A DNA stretch of 64,000 nucleotides. It comes from Gracilibacillus salitolerans (GTDB lineage Bacteria > Bacillota > Bacilli > Bacillales > Amphibacillaceae). Under the pieces are notes generated by a model. The model was not told the DNA's origin and made no database searches. It saw only the letters and a program-made list of their open reading frames with translations. The stretch covers positions 4,898,001 through 4,962,000 of the forward strand of contig NZ_CP045915.1 in the NCBI RefSeq assembly GCF_009650095.1. The letters run 5' to 3'. This document shows positions 63,892 through 64,000 of the stretch, one piece after another; the stretch's first letter is position 1; each line of letters begins with the position of its first letter. A program made the translations under genes and the position numbers.

Positions 63892-64000
63892 TTACTTCCT
63901 CTCGGTCATCCGTTGCCACTGCTCCATTTCTATCCGCTTAGCTTGTTCATAGCGAGCCAACAATTCCTCTTCCTGTTTCTGATAATCTACCTCAGGTATT
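63892..64000 (-). CDS. gvpG: GvpG, C-terminal end only (5' end outside window)
   Basis: The last 35 codons are visible: IPEVDYQKQEEELLARYEQ and a basic/acidic helix ending EQWQRMTERK, followed by TAA at 63892-63894. This fits the C-terminus of GvpG (IPEE.F..KEDELLMRYE pattern) and its position before gvpL is the P. megaterium order. Confidence 0.85.
   Translation of the reverse strand, partial: IPEVDYQKQEEELLARYEQAKRIEMEQWQRMTERK

Overview
The window looks like a chromosomal segment of a low-GC, Gram-positive, rod-type Bacillaceae, probably a salt- or alkali-adapted genus such as Gracilibacillus or a relative. The reasons are strong AGGAGG-type ribosome sites with frequent TTG and GTG starts, CcpA cre boxes, a SinI-like protein, a BlaR1/BlaI pair, a sortase-anchored xylanase and a Priestia megaterium-type gas-vesicle operon. 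No rRNA, tRNA or CRISPR array was seen. The genus is an inference.

Layout. 1-4.3 kb: a giant hybrid kinase cut by the window edge (its Ser/Thr-kinase domain looks catalytically dead), a SinI-like micro-protein and an OmpR-type response regulator. 4.5-11.1 kb: xylan/plant-polysaccharide locus, with a rhodanese relic, a CE4-CBM-CBM-GH10-CBM9 protein ending in LPDTA, and a secreted GH30 enzyme with a cre box. 11.1-22.8 kb: core and transport genes (Mqo, YhfK-like SDR, TSUP exporter, DoxX, Na+/solute symporter with M24 peptidase, YetF, quinone-reductase-like MDR, MFS, CstA with a near-perfect cre). 22.9-28.9 kb: alpha-glucoside uptake operon (GH13, two permeases, binding lipoprotein) under a LacI repressor with three CGTAAACGTTTACG operators.

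29.0-39.5 kb: the most unusual part. A 90-bp direct repeat of the 3' end of a glutamine-type ABC ATPase gene brackets an islet of about 10.3 kb. The islet holds a CAAX-protease operon, several small unrecognised proteins, and two divergent arms: (a) chorismate lyase-like, stand-alone DAHP synthase and two phenylacetate-CoA-ligase-type adenylating enzymes; (b) a DUF4915-like protein, two paralogous TPR proteins and a small helical protein. It reads as an undescribed system that makes, activates and deposits a hydroxybenzoate-type group.

39.4-47.4 kb: polar amino-acid ABC importer, a large secreted zinc protease, a zinc-ribbon mini-protein, and a BmrA-like exporter with a MerR regulator and a 19-bp-spacer promoter. 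47.7-51.2 kb: complete inducible beta-lactamase locus bla-blaR1-blaI with two BlaI-type operators. 51.3-60.8 kb: CRP-family regulator with a divergent MFS gene, DinB and WYL genes, a TetR-controlled cassette (efflux pump, monooxygenase, FMN reductase) with two matching operators, and AdaA overlapping an amino-acid permease. 61.1-64 kb: gas-vesicle genes gvpG(partial)-L-S-K-J-T-U on the minus strand, ended by a strong terminator.
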